A stretch of 64,000 nt of DNA, from NCBI RefSeq assembly GCF_003966715.1, contig NZ_AP018907.1, positions 112,001 to 176,000 on the forward strand, in the 5' to 3' direction. Shown in pieces: positions 30,313-38,515 of the stretch. Made by a program: the position numbers and the translations under genes. The notes below the pieces were generated by a model. The model had not been told where the DNA came from. It worked only from the letters and a program-made list of their open reading frames with translations, and searched no databases. Numbering within the stretch: position 1 is the first letter of the stretch; every line of letters begins with the position of its first letter. This DNA comes from Blastochloris tepida (GTDB lineage Bacteria > Pseudomonadota > Alphaproteobacteria > Rhizobiales > Xanthobacteraceae).

Positions 30313-30696
30313 GGCCTGACGGGTCGTTTGTTCCCGAGGTTGCGGCCCTACCGGAACCCGGCTCGACCGGGTTCCGGGAAGACTGGGTTTTGCGTCGCCC
30401 AACGCTCCGGCGCTGGCAGCAGGCGATTCGTTCCGGGTGGGAACGGTCGAGGGGCGAAAGACACAGGTTGAAGAGGCCAAGTCGCGTTCCAAGTCGCGTT
30501 CGCAGATGATGCGCGCCGGAAAAATTGTCGGGAATCGGCTGGGCTGCACGCCGCATCCGCAGATGTCTGGATCGGTTTGACCACAGGCAAATGAGTTTGT
30601 GGTGCGATGCCGCAGATATTTGGCTACCAAGTGCCGGCTTTCATCCCGTCGCGTGTTTCCCGGGTCCGGTGGAAGCCGGTTCTCTTGATCTGCTAC

Positions 30697-30816
30697 GTTT
30701 TCCGGTTGATCCCTTCGGGATACCGGAAACGATCTCGCCGAAAAATCGTTGATCCGGAAGGGATTTTTCGGCGAACAGCATTCGGTTCTCCGGCTTGATC
30801 AGCCGGAAACCGTATG
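30697..30816 (+). repeat. Dispersed intergenic repeat, family A (best preserved copy)
   Basis: It begins gttttccggttgatcccttc and passes through gggataccggaaacgatctc, gccgaaaaatcgttgatccg, gaagggatttttcggcgaac and a terminal palindrome ctccggcttgatcagccgga. The copy at 38411 follows the same order almost base for base. Confidence 0.85.
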
Positions 30817-31100
30817 ACAGGCGACGAAACAGGAGCTTGGAGCATCTTCCGCGGACGCAGGGGCCGGTGCTGCGAGCGGCGATTCGACAAGGCGGGAGCT
30901 GAGCAGGTCCGGCCGGCTTGGCGGATGCCCGCGTGACTGGACACCGGCACCGGGGACGCCGTTCGTTTCATATTTCATCCACAGACCCAATATCTGGTGG
31001 ACCGATCCAAGCCGGCATTGGCGATTCCCGGCTCCAAAGGTCGGACGACCGGCACAGAATTCCTGGTGCGCGCAGGGCGCGCCCGAACCGTAGGCAGGCA

Positions 31101-33821
31101 ATGAGCATCTACCGACTCGATACGCTGTTTGCGCCGAAGTCCGTCGTCCTGGCGGGTGCGAGCCCGCAGCCGAATTCGGTCGGCCAGGTCGTGTTGAACA
31201 ATCTGCGGCGTGCGGGCTTCCCCGGCCGGCTGTCGCTGGTCAATCCGAATTATGCGGAGATCGACGGGCTGGCGTGCCACGCCTCGGTGGCGGACCTGCC
31301 CGACAAGACCGATCTTGCCGTCATCGCCACGCCGCTGCTGACCGTGCCCGATCTCGTCCGCCAGTTCGCCGAGCGGGGCACCAAGGGCTGCGTCATCATC
31401 ACCACCGGCGCCGATGGCGGTCCGGAGGGTGTGGCGCGGCTGCGCGAGGAGGTGACCCAGATCGCCCGTCCCCACGGCATGCGCATCATCGGGCCGGATT
31501 CGATCGGCGTCAGCGTGCCGCGCGCCAAGCTCGACGCCTCGATCGCCGCCGCCGCCATGGAGGCCGGCGATCTGGCGCTGGTGTCGCAGTCGGGGTCGGT
31601 CATCACCACCATCGTCGACTGGGCCAACCGCCACAATATCGGCTTCTCGGCGGTGGTCGCCACCGGCGACATGGCCGATGTCGATTTCGCCGACCTGCTC
31701 GACTGGTTCGCGCTCGACTACAAGACCCGCGCCATCCTGCTCTATGTCGAGGCGATCTCGGACGCCGCCAAGTTCATGTCGGCGGCGCGGGCGGCGGCGC
31801 GCTCCAAGCCGGTGGTGGTGATCAAGCCCGGCCTGTCGCACGATTCGGTGCGCCGCTCGTCGCATGCCGGCTCGCTCGCCGGCGCCGACGCGGTCTATGA
31901 CGCCGCCTTCCGCCGCGCCGGCCTGCTCAGGGTGCGCGATCTCGGCGAGATGTTCGATGCGGCCGAGACGCTGTCGCGGCTGAAGCCGTTTCAGGGGCGC
32001 CGCCTCGCCGTCGCCTCGAATGGCGTGGGGCCGGCCATCCTGGCGCTCGACCGGCTGGTGGAGCGCGGCGGCGTGCCGGCGATGTTGGCACCGGCGACGA
32101 TGGAGCGGCTCGGCAGCGTGCTGTCGGAGCGGGCCTCTCGCAGCAACCCGGTCGATCTGGGTGCCGGCGGCGGCGCGGCACGCTATCGCGGCAGCCTCGA
32201 GGCGCTGCTGGCCGACCCCGGGGTCGATGCGGTGCTGATGATGAGCGCGCCGACCGCGCTGGCCGACGCCAAGGAGGCCGCAACCGCGGTGGTCGGCGCC
32301 GTCGAGCAGCACCGGCGGACCTCGTACCGGCCGAAGCCGGTGCTCGCCGCCTGGCTCGGCCAGAATGGCGAGCTGCACGACATTTTCGAGGCCGCCAAGA
32401 TCCCGCTTCACGTGACGCCGCACGATGCGGTCGACGGCTTCATGCATGTGGTGCGCTACTCGCAGGCGCAGGAGGCGGCGATCGAGACGCCGCCCTCGCT
32501 GCCCGAGGAGTTCGAGCCGAACGTGGCCGCCGCGCGCGCCGCGGTTGCCAGCGGGCTTGCCGCCGGCCGGCGCTGGCTCGATCCCGAATCGGTGGCGCGG
32601 GTGCTGGAGGCCTATCGCATCCCCTGCGTCGCCGCCGAGGTGGCGAAGACGCCGGCCAAGGCGCGCATCGCCGCCGAACGGCTGCTGCCGGCCAGCGGCG
32701 GCTGCGTCATCAAGGTGCTGTCGGAGGACCTGCCGCACAAGAGCGACGTCGGCGGTGTCCGGCTCGGCCTGACCTCCGCCGACGCGGTGGAGGACGCCGC
32801 CTACGGCATGCTGGCGCGGGTGGCGAAGCTGCGTCCGGATGCGCGCATCGACGGCGTTGTGGTGCAGCCGATGGTCAACCGGCCCTACGGTCTCGAACTG
32901 ATCGCCGGCATCACCGACGATCCGGTGTTCGGCCCGGTGGTGGTGTTCGGCCGCGGCGGCACGGCGGTCGAGCTGTTCGACGACAAGGCCTTGGCGCTGC
33001 CGCCGCTCGATATGAAGCTCGCCTTCGAGCTGATGGCCGAGACCAAGGTCGACAAACTGCTCAATGGATGGCGCGGCCAGCCGCCGGCCGACCGCACTGC
33101 GGTGGCGCTGGTGCTGGTGAAGCTGTCGCAGCTCACCGCCGACATCCCCGAGATCCGCGAGATCGACCTCAACCCGCTGATCGCCGACGAACGCGGCGTC
33201 ATCGTGCTCGACGCCAAGATCGCCGTCGAGCCCTGTCCGAAGCTGCGCGGCTACTCCAATCCGCGCCTCGCCATCCGCCCCTATCCGAAGCAGTGGGAAC
33301 GCCACGAGGCGCTGCGCGACGGCACGCGCATCCTGGTGCGACCGGTGCGGCCGGAGGACGAGAAGCTCTATCCCGATTTCCTCAAGCGGGTGACGGCGGA
33401 GGATCTGCGGCTGCGCTTCTTCGCGCCGATCAAGGAGTTCACCCACGCCTTCATCGCCAAGCTGACCCAGCTCGACTACGCCCGGGCAGTGGCCTTCGCC
33501 GCCATCCATGAGGACACCGGCGAGTTGTGGGGCGTGGTGCGGCTGCACGCCGACCCCAACCACGAAACCGGCGAATACGCCATCCTGCTGCGCTCGGAGC
33601 TGAAGGGGCGGGGGCTGGGCTGGCTCCTGATGCAGCGGATCATCGACTACGCTCGCAGCGAGGGCTTCAAGCGCGTCAAGGGCCAGGTGCTGCGCGAGAA
33701 CACCACGATGATCTCCATGTGCCAGAAGCTCGGCTTCGAGGTGCACGACGACGCCGAGGACACCAGCCTGAAGATCGTCACCTTCGAGATCGATCAGGCC
33801 ACGGCGGCAGCGGCGGAATAG
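31101..33821 (+). CDS. Fused ADP-forming acyl-CoA synthetase-like / GNAT acetyltransferase (Pat/YfiQ type)
   Basis: A 906-residue protein. Residues 1-130 form a CoA-binding Rossmann domain (PKSVVLAGASPQPNSVGQV), then succinyl-CoA ligase-like domains (ISQSG-type motif ALVSQSGSVIT), an ATP-grasp domain from about 500 (GGCVIKVLSEDLPHKSDVGGV), and a C-terminal GNAT domain (RILVRPVRPEDEKLYPDFL; ELKGRGLGWLLMQRIIDYA). This is the layout of protein lysine acetyltransferases Pat/YfiQ, which often acetylate and inactivate acetyl-CoA synthetase. The start at 31101 has AGGCAGG in front. The conserved ligase catalytic His was not confirmed, so acyl-CoA synthesis is uncertain. Confidence 0.93.
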   Translation: MSIYRLDTLFAPKSVVLAGASPQPNSVGQVVLNNLRRAGFPGRLSLVNPNYAEIDGLACHASVADLPDKTDLAVIATPLLTVPDLVRQFAERGTKGCVIITTGADGGPEGVARLREEVTQIARPHGMRIIGPDSIGVSVPRAKLDASIAAAAMEAGDLALVSQSGSVITTIVDWANRHNIGFSAVVATGDMADVDFADLLDWFALDYKTRAILLYVEAISDAAKFMSAARAAARSKPVVVIKPGLSHDSVRRSSHAGSLAGADAVYDAAFRRAGLLRVRDLGEMFDAAETLSRLKPFQGRRLAVASNGVGPAILALDRLVERGGVPAMLAPATMERLGSVLSERASRSNPVDLGAGGGAARYRGSLEALLADPGVDAVLMMSAPTALADAKEAATAVVGAVEQHRRTSYRPKPVLAAWLGQNGELHDIFEAAKIPLHVTPHDAVDGFMHVVRYSQAQEAAIETPPSLPEEFEPNVAAARAAVASGLAAGRRWLDPESVARVLEAYRIPCVAAEVAKTPAKARIAAERLLPASGGCVIKVLSEDLPHKSDVGGVRLGLTSADAVEDAAYGMLARVAKLRPDARIDGVVVQPMVNRPYGLELIAGITDDPVFGPVVVFGRGGTAVELFDDKALALPPLDMKLAFELMAETKVDKLLNGWRGQPPADRTAVALVLVKLSQLTADIPEIREIDLNPLIADERGVIVLDAKIAVEPCPKLRGYSNPRLAIRPYPKQWERHEALRDGTRILVRPVRPEDEKLYPDFLKRVTAEDLRLRFFAPIKEFTHAFIAKLTQLDYARAVAFAAIHEDTGELWGVVRLHADPNHETGEYAILLRSELKGRGLGWLLMQRIIDYARSEGFKRVKGQVLRENTTMISMCQKLGFEVHDDAEDTSLKIVTFEIDQATAAAAE

Positions 33822-33861
33822 CGGCAGGCCCGGATGCGGCTGAGCGGTTGCTGCGAGACGC

Positions 33862-34281
33862 TCAGGTCAGCAGTTCGGGCGGCAGCTTGCCGCCATTGGC
33901 GGCGAGCTTCGCCATGACCTGCTTGTGCAGCCAGACATTCATCTGCGCGGAATTGTCGGTGTCGCCGTCGAAGTGCAGTTCCCTGGCCAGTTCGTTGCGC
34001 GCAGACTTGCTGGAATCGATGTTGAGCAGCTTCATCAGATCGACGATCGAATGACGCCAGTCGAGCCGCTCCTTGCTCTTCGCTTCCAGGGCATCGAGGA
34101 CGGCGGCGACATCGACGCCCTGACCAGGATGCGCCGCGGGTGCGGCCGGTGTCGCCTCAGCCGAGGCCGGTGTCGCCGTGGCTGCTGTCACCGTGGTCGG
34201 TCTCACCGTGGCCGAGGCTTGTGCGGCCTCCGCGGTGGATGTCCCGGTTATCTTGGCCAGGATCGTGCTGAAGATGCTCAT
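33862..34281 (-). CDS. DUF3597 domain protein
   Basis: A 139-residue protein from ATG 34281 (GAGGAA upstream). It starts MSIFSTILAKITG, has an Ala/Thr/Pro-rich linker of about 35 residues, then the DUF3597 domain (VDVAAVLDALEAKSKERLDWRHSIVDLMKLL, IDSSKSARNELARELHFDGD, MNVWLHKQVMAKLAANGGKLP). The domain is a small helical fold resembling peptidoglycan-binding LysM-adjacent modules; its function is not known. It lies 84 bases downstream of hisG on the same strand. Confidence 0.9.
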   Translation of the reverse strand: MSIFSTILAKITGTSTAEAAQASATVRPTTVTAATATPASAEATPAAPAAHPGQGVDVAAVLDALEAKSKERLDWRHSIVDLMKLLNIDSSKSARNELARELHFDGDTDNSAQMNVWLHKQVMAKLAANGGKLPPELLT

Positions 34282-34365
34282 CCGACATTCCTCGCATTCG
34301 GGACACTCGAATGTGAGGCAACGTTGAGAGCGTGGGATGGTTTCAACGGCGCGTGGCAAGGCGCT

Positions 34366-35349
34366 TCATTGACCCAGCCTTCCCTCCAGCGCCTCCCATA
34401 GTGGGTTGCCGGCGGTGAAGACGTATTCGATCGGCGCCACCGTCACCGCCTCGGCCCCGCGCTCGCGCAGGAAGACGGCCAGAGCGTGGATGGTGTTGGG
34501 CGGGCAGTGCAGCGTCACCATGCCGGTCGAGGTCGGGGCGCCGAGCGGGGCGGTGACGCCAAAGCGCGCCTTCGCCTCCTCCACCATGCCGGCGTCGAGC
34601 GCGGGAAAGCGCGCCCGCACCTCGCGCACGGAGCGCGCCAGCGCCTCGGCGGCGATTCGGTCGAGAATGGCGGCGGCGGCGGCGCGGTTGTCGTCCGACC
34701 ACGTGGCGGTGAGCGAGGCGACGAGGTTCGCCTCCGAGCGCAGGATTACGCCGTCGTCGAGTACCTTCAGGGCGTTGGCCGCCAGCGTCGCGCCGGTGGT
34801 GGTGATGTCGACGATCAGCTCCGCGGCGCCGGTGGCGGGCGCGCCCTCGGTGGCGCCCAGGCTCTCGACGATGCGGTAGTCGACCAGCCCGTGCCCGGCG
34901 AAGAAGGTCCGGGTCAGGTTCACGTATTTGGTGGCGACGCGCAGCTTGCGCCCATGTCGGGCGCGGAAGGCGGTGGCGACGTCGTCGAGGTCGTGCATGG
35001 TGGCGACGTCGATCCAGGCCTGCGGCACCGCGACCACGACATTGGCGTGGCCGAAGCCGAGCGGCGTCACCATCGCCACGCGGGACTCCGCCTCGGGGAT
35101 CGATTCGCGCACCAGATCCTCGCCGGTGACGCCGAAATGCACCGAGCCGCAGGCGATCTCGCGGGCGATCTCGGACGCCGACAGATACGCCACCTCGACG
35201 CCAGGCACGCCGGCCAGCGCGCCGCGATAGTCGCGGGCGCCGCGCGCCTGCACCAGCGCCATGCCGGCGCGGCCGAAGAAAGCGTGGGTGTTCTCCTGCA
35301 GCCGGCCCTTGGAGGGCACGGCCAGCACCAGCGGGGCGGAATTGCTCAT
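34366..35349 (-). CDS. hisG: ATP phosphoribosyltransferase catalytic subunit
   Basis: A 327-residue HisG that joins ATP and PRPP in the first step of histidine synthesis. It shows [17 protein letters not shown] at the N-terminus, [29 protein letters not shown], and the PRPP loop [18 protein letters not shown]. It is longer than the short HisG (about 210) of other HisZ-containing bacteria, with a C-terminal region of about 100 residues, as in Bradyrhizobium relatives. The ATG overlaps the hisZ stop by 4 bases, so the two subunits are translationally coupled. Confidence 0.96.
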   Translation of the reverse strand: MSNSAPLVLAVPSKGRLQENTHAFFGRAGMALVQARGARDYRGALAGVPGVEVAYLSASEIAREIACGSVHFGVTGEDLVRESIPEAESRVAMVTPLGFGHANVVVAVPQAWIDVATMHDLDDVATAFRARHGRKLRVATKYVNLTRTFFAGHGLVDYRIVESLGATEGAPATGAAELIVDITTTGATLAANALKVLDDGVILRSEANLVASLTATWSDDNRAAAAAILDRIAAEALARSVREVRARFPALDAGMVEEAKARFGVTAPLGAPTSTGMVTLHCPPNTIHALAVFLRERGAEAVTVAPIEYVFTAGNPLWEALEGRLGQ

Positions 35350-36488
35350 GACAGTCCTCCCGCGGCGGTGAGACGTTCGATCCAGCAGGCGAGCCCCACC
35401 GCCGGCACCGGCACCGGGCTGCCGAGCAGCGTGCACAGCTCGTCATAGCGGCCGCCGGCCACCAGCGGCCCGGGCTCGGCATTGTCGGGGTCGTGCAGTT
35501 CGAACACGAAGCCCGAATAGTATTCCAGGCCGCGGCCGAACGAGGTCGAGAACCGCATGGACGATACCTCGAGCCCCTGGGCGGCGAAGAAGCCGGTACG
35601 CTGCTCGAAGGCGTCGATCGAGGGCGACATGTCGATGCCGGCCTCCCGCGCCAGCGTGCGTAGCGCGTCCGCCGCCTCGTCGGGGTCGCCCGAAATCTCC
35701 AGGAACTGCTCGATCACGCCGAGCGCCGAGGCCGGCACCGCGCCGGTGGCGCCCAGCGCCGCCTGTTCGAGGAAGCGCTCGGCGATCTCGCCGGCCGAGC
35801 GGCCGCCGACCGTGCTGATGCCGGCGATGGAGAGAAGGTCGGTGACCACCGCATGGGCGGCCGCCGGATCCTGGCCGGCCAGCGCCGCGAGCACGCCGGC
35901 ATAGGGCATGGTCGGGCCGGGGGTCGCCAGCAGATCGAGCGCCTCGCGCAGCGAGCCGGTGCGGTTGAAGTCCTTCAGCAGGCGGCGGCGCCATTGCGGC
36001 GGCAGGTCGAGCGCATCGACGAGGCCGGCAAACAGGCTGCGGTCGCCGATCGAGATGCGGGGATGGGCCACGCCGAACTGGCCGGCCGCCTCGCAGCCCA
36101 GCGCCAGCACCTCGGCATCGGCGGCCTCGCGGTCGCGCCGTCCGAGCGATTCGATGCCGGCCTGCAGGAACTCGCCCGGCGCGTCGCCGCGGAAGCGGAA
36201 GACCGGGCCGAGATAGCTGTAGCCGACCGGCTCGGTGAGCCGGCCCGTCGCGATATGGTCGCGGCACACCGGAATGGTCAGGTCGGGCCGGAGGCACCAG
36301 TCGCGCCCGCCGGCATCCGTGGTGAGGTAGATGCGCCGGCGCATCTCCTCGCCGGCAAGGTCGAAGAACACGTCGGCCGGCTGCAGAATGGCCGGCGCCA
36401 CGTGGCGGTAGCCGGCGCGCTCGAACTGGGTGAGCAGAGCCTGTCCCGGCGTCTCGCCGGCAGACGCCGCAGTGGTCGGACCGTCCAT
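35346..36488 (-). CDS. hisZ: ATP phosphoribosyltransferase regulatory subunit
   Basis: A 380-residue HisRS-like protein without tRNA ligase function. It has class II synthetase motif 2 remnants ([50 protein letters not shown]) and the C-terminal [15 protein letters not shown] and AGGRYDEL blocks. HisZ forms an octamer with HisG and is needed for its activity and histidine feedback. The ATG at 36488 leaves a 272-base divergent spacer with a family B repeat. Confidence 0.95.
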   Translation of the reverse strand: MDGPTTAASAGETPGQALLTQFERAGYRHVAPAILQPADVFFDLAGEEMRRRIYLTTDAGGRDWCLRPDLTIPVCRDHIATGRLTEPVGYSYLGPVFRFRGDAPGEFLQAGIESLGRRDREAADAEVLALGCEAAGQFGVAHPRISIGDRSLFAGLVDALDLPPQWRRRLLKDFNRTGSLREALDLLATPGPTMPYAGVLAALAGQDPAAAHAVVTDLLSIAGISTVGGRSAGEIAERFLEQAALGATGAVPASALGVIEQFLEISGDPDEAADALRTLAREAGIDMSPSIDAFEQRTGFFAAQGLEVSSMRFSTSFGRGLEYYSGFVFELHDPDNAEPGPLVAGGRYDELCTLLGSPVPVPAVGLACWIERLTAAGGLS

Positions 36489-36520
36489 GCCTGTCTTTTG
36501 CCCCGTTTGCGGCTCTCTTA

Positions 36521-36587
36521 GAGCATTTTGCGCAAAAGTGGATACCGGTTTTGCGCGAGAAAATGCGATAAGCCAAAACCTTAGAGC
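36521..36587 (+). repeat. Family B dispersed element
   Basis: gagcattttgcgcaaaagtg, gataccggttttgcgcgaga, aaatgcgataagccaaaacc, ttagagc: ends and core match the inverted copy at 29331-29392 and the tandem units at 24637. It sits in the divergent spacer between hisZ and the next gene. Confidence 0.85.
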
Positions 36588-36760
36588 CCTGGCCGGTCCC
36601 TGGCCGGCCTGGCGTCGCGAGATTGGCCAAGGCTCTAGCAAAGCCTGGCGGCGGGCGCGACGGCGCTTCGGCCTTACGATGAACGGGCCGGCTGATTGGC
36701 ACCAGAATGTTATATTGTTGCATGTTGGGATAGGCAGGCAAACCAACGGATCGAGGTGGC

Positions 36761-37072
36761 ATGGCGCGGTTCTTCTTCACCCGGCGCGGCGGCATCGAAG
36801 GCGAGGGGCGCGATGCCGCCCGGCGCATCGCCGAGCTGACGCGGGTGTATCTTTCGCTGCCGGAGGCCGCGACCGTCTCGGTGACGGAGCTGGCCTGCGG
36901 CGATCCCGGCTGCGTCGGCGGCGCCGAGACGGTGATCCTGGTGATGCGCCCCGGCCGGCGCACCGAGGCGGCCAAGATCCTCAAGGCGCTGTCGCAGGTG
37001 GAGGCGGTGGACCTGCCGGCTGCGTTGGCCGGTCTGGTCGAGGAGCCGGGCGGACTGTTGCGCAAGGAGTGA
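36761..37072 (+). CDS. Conserved small Cys-containing protein of unknown function
   Basis: A 103-residue protein with GAGGT before the ATG. The central feature is VTELACGDPGCVGGAETVILVM, where two Cys are four residues apart and followed by a beta strand; this resembles a small protein family common in Hyphomicrobiales with the pattern CxxPGCxxxET. The rest is helical and rich in Ala and Arg. No function can be given. It is followed after 61 bases by the LMW phosphatase operon and may be co-transcribed. Confidence 0.7.
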   Translation: MARFFFTRRGGIEGEGRDAARRIAELTRVYLSLPEAATVSVTELACGDPGCVGGAETVILVMRPGRRTEAAKILKALSQVEAVDLPAALAGLVEEPGGLLRKE

Positions 37073-37133
37073 GTTGCGCGGATAAATCGTACCTGCGTTG
37101 ATCTGGGCGCAGTCCAGTCAAGGGGTGTTCGGG

Positions 37134-37607
37134 GTGACGAAGAAGCCGGCGGTTCTGTTCGTCTGTCTTGGCAACATCTGCCGCTCGCCGCTGGCGGAGG
37201 CAGCATTCCGGCGTGTGGTCGCGAAAGCCGATCTCGACGTCGAGATCGATTCGGCCGGCACCGGCCACTGGCACGTCGGGGAGCCGCCCGATGCGCGCGC
37301 CCAGGCGATCGCCCGCCGGCACGGGGTGGAGATCGCCTCCTACCGTGCCCGGCAGGTGACTGTGGAGGACTTCCGCCGCTTCACCCACATCGTCGCGCTC
37401 GACCATGAAAATCTAGCGGTGCTCGAAGGGATGCGGCCGGCGGGTGCCTCCGTGCACCTCAGCCTGCTGCTCGACCATGTCGAAGGTCGGCGCGGCCAGG
37501 CGGTGGCCGACCCCTATTATGGCGGCGACGACGGTTTCGCGATGACCTGGGCTGACGTCACGACCGGCGCCGAGGCCCTGGCCCGGCGCCTGATGGCGCG
37601 GGAATGA
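37134..37607 (+). CDS. Low-molecular-weight protein-tyrosine-phosphatase family
   Basis: A 157-residue protein from GTG 37134 (AAGGGG eight bases upstream). It has the P-loop CLGNICRSP (Cys11, Arg17) and the general acid motif DPYYGG near residue 126, so it should be catalytically competent. The next gene, a fructosamine-kinase homologue, overlaps by 4 bases. In other bacteria this gene order is known and the phosphatase can remove phosphate from ribulosamine 5-phosphates as well as from phosphotyrosine. A role in protein deglycation is therefore likely, alongside or instead of tyrosine dephosphorylation. Confidence 0.93.
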   Translation: MTKKPAVLFVCLGNICRSPLAEAAFRRVVAKADLDVEIDSAGTGHWHVGEPPDARAQAIARRHGVEIASYRARQVTVEDFRRFTHIVALDHENLAVLEGMRPAGASVHLSLLLDHVEGRRGQAVADPYYGGDDGFAMTWADVTTGAEALARRLMARE

Positions 37608-38410
37608 CGGCGCTCGCCGCCGTTGGCGCCCGGCTGCTCGGCGGGGTGCTGCGACGGGCCGAGCCGCTGGCGGGCGGGGATCTGTCGCAGATCCTGCGGA
37701 TCGAACTGGCCGGCGGCCGCACCGCCATCGTCAAGAGCGGCCCGGCGCCGGAGACCGAGGCGGCGATGCTGCAGGCGATCGCTGCCGCCGGCGTGCCAGC
37801 CCCCAGGGTGCTGGCGGCGAATGCCGATGCGCTGGTGATCGAGGAGTTGCCCAGCGGCGGCAGCCTGCGCAGCGCCTGGGGCAGCCTTGGCGCGGCGCTG
37901 GCGCGGCTGCACGAGACCCTGGGCACGCGCTATGGCTGGCCGGCCGACTATGCGTTCGGGCCGGTCGCCATCGAGAATGCGTTCGTGGACGACTGGCCGC
38001 GGTTCTGGGGCGAGCGCCGGCTCGCGGCGAGCGCGCCGCACATCCCCGGTCCGCTCGCCCGCCGGGTCGAGAAGCTTGCCGCCGACCTCCCCAGCCGGCT
38101 ACCGGCGCGCCCGGAGCCGGCGCTGCTGCACGGCGACCTGTGGGGCGGCAATGTGCTGGTCGATGGCGACCATGTGAGCGGGCTGATCGACCCCGCCTGC
38201 TATTTCGGCCATTGCGAGGTCGATCTCGCCATGCTGACGCTGTTCGACCGGCCAAGCGCGGCGTTCTACGACGCCTACGGCGCGCTGGAGCCGGGGGCTG
38301 AGGAGCGGCTGGTGATCTACCGGCTGTGGCCGGCGCTGGTACATCTGCGCCTGTTCGGCAGCGGCTATCGCGGCATGGTCGAGAGCATGCTGACGGCGGC
38401 GGGGGTGTGA
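37604..38410 (+). CDS. Fructosamine/ribulosamine kinase family protein
   Basis: A 268-residue member of the FN3K/aminoglycoside phosphotransferase superfamily. It shows the small N-lobe lysine (AIVKSGPAPETEAAML), LVIEELPSGGS, the catalytic loop LLHGDLWGGNVLV and the metal motif LIDPACYFGHCEVDLAM. Bacterial homologues mostly phosphorylate ribulosamines or erythrulosamines at O3, which destabilises the adduct and frees the amine. It is translationally coupled (ATGA) to the LMW phosphatase gene in front of it. Confidence 0.93.
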   Translation: MTALAAVGARLLGGVLRRAEPLAGGDLSQILRIELAGGRTAIVKSGPAPETEAAMLQAIAAAGVPAPRVLAANADALVIEELPSGGSLRSAWGSLGAALARLHETLGTRYGWPADYAFGPVAIENAFVDDWPRFWGERRLAASAPHIPGPLARRVEKLAADLPSRLPARPEPALLHGDLWGGNVLVDGDHVSGLIDPACYFGHCEVDLAMLTLFDRPSAAFYDAYGALEPGAEERLVIYRLWPALVHLRLFGSGYRGMVESMLTAAGV

Positions 38411-38515
38411 TACGGTTCTCCAGCTGATCCCTTCAGGATGCCGGAAGCGATCTCGCCGGAAAATCACTGATCTGGAAGGGATTTTTCGGCCAACGGCATA
38501 TTGCTCTCCGGCCGG
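38411..38515 (+). repeat. Dispersed intergenic repeat, family A
   Basis: It contains acggttctccagctgatccc, ttcaggatgccggaagcgat, ctcgccggaaaatcactgat and ctggaagggatttttcggcc. It fills exactly the gap between two converging genes, where it may act as a transcript end. Confidence 0.85.

Larger units (their letters stand above)
30268..31100. other. 833-bp intergenic region before the acetyltransferase gene
   Basis: It holds a G+C hairpin after the Usp gene (30284-30312), a well preserved family A repeat (30697-30816), and a family B fragment near 30838 (ggagcatcttccgcgg). Around 30970-31010 (catatttcatccacagaccc) the base composition drops, which is where a promoter for the following gene may lie. 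No further gene is supported. Confidence 0.5.

Noticed and set aside
28960..30630. A 556-codon minus-strand frame over the universal stress gene
   Set aside because: Low-complexity residue composition, no family, and it is antisense to a clear Usp gene on the plus strand.
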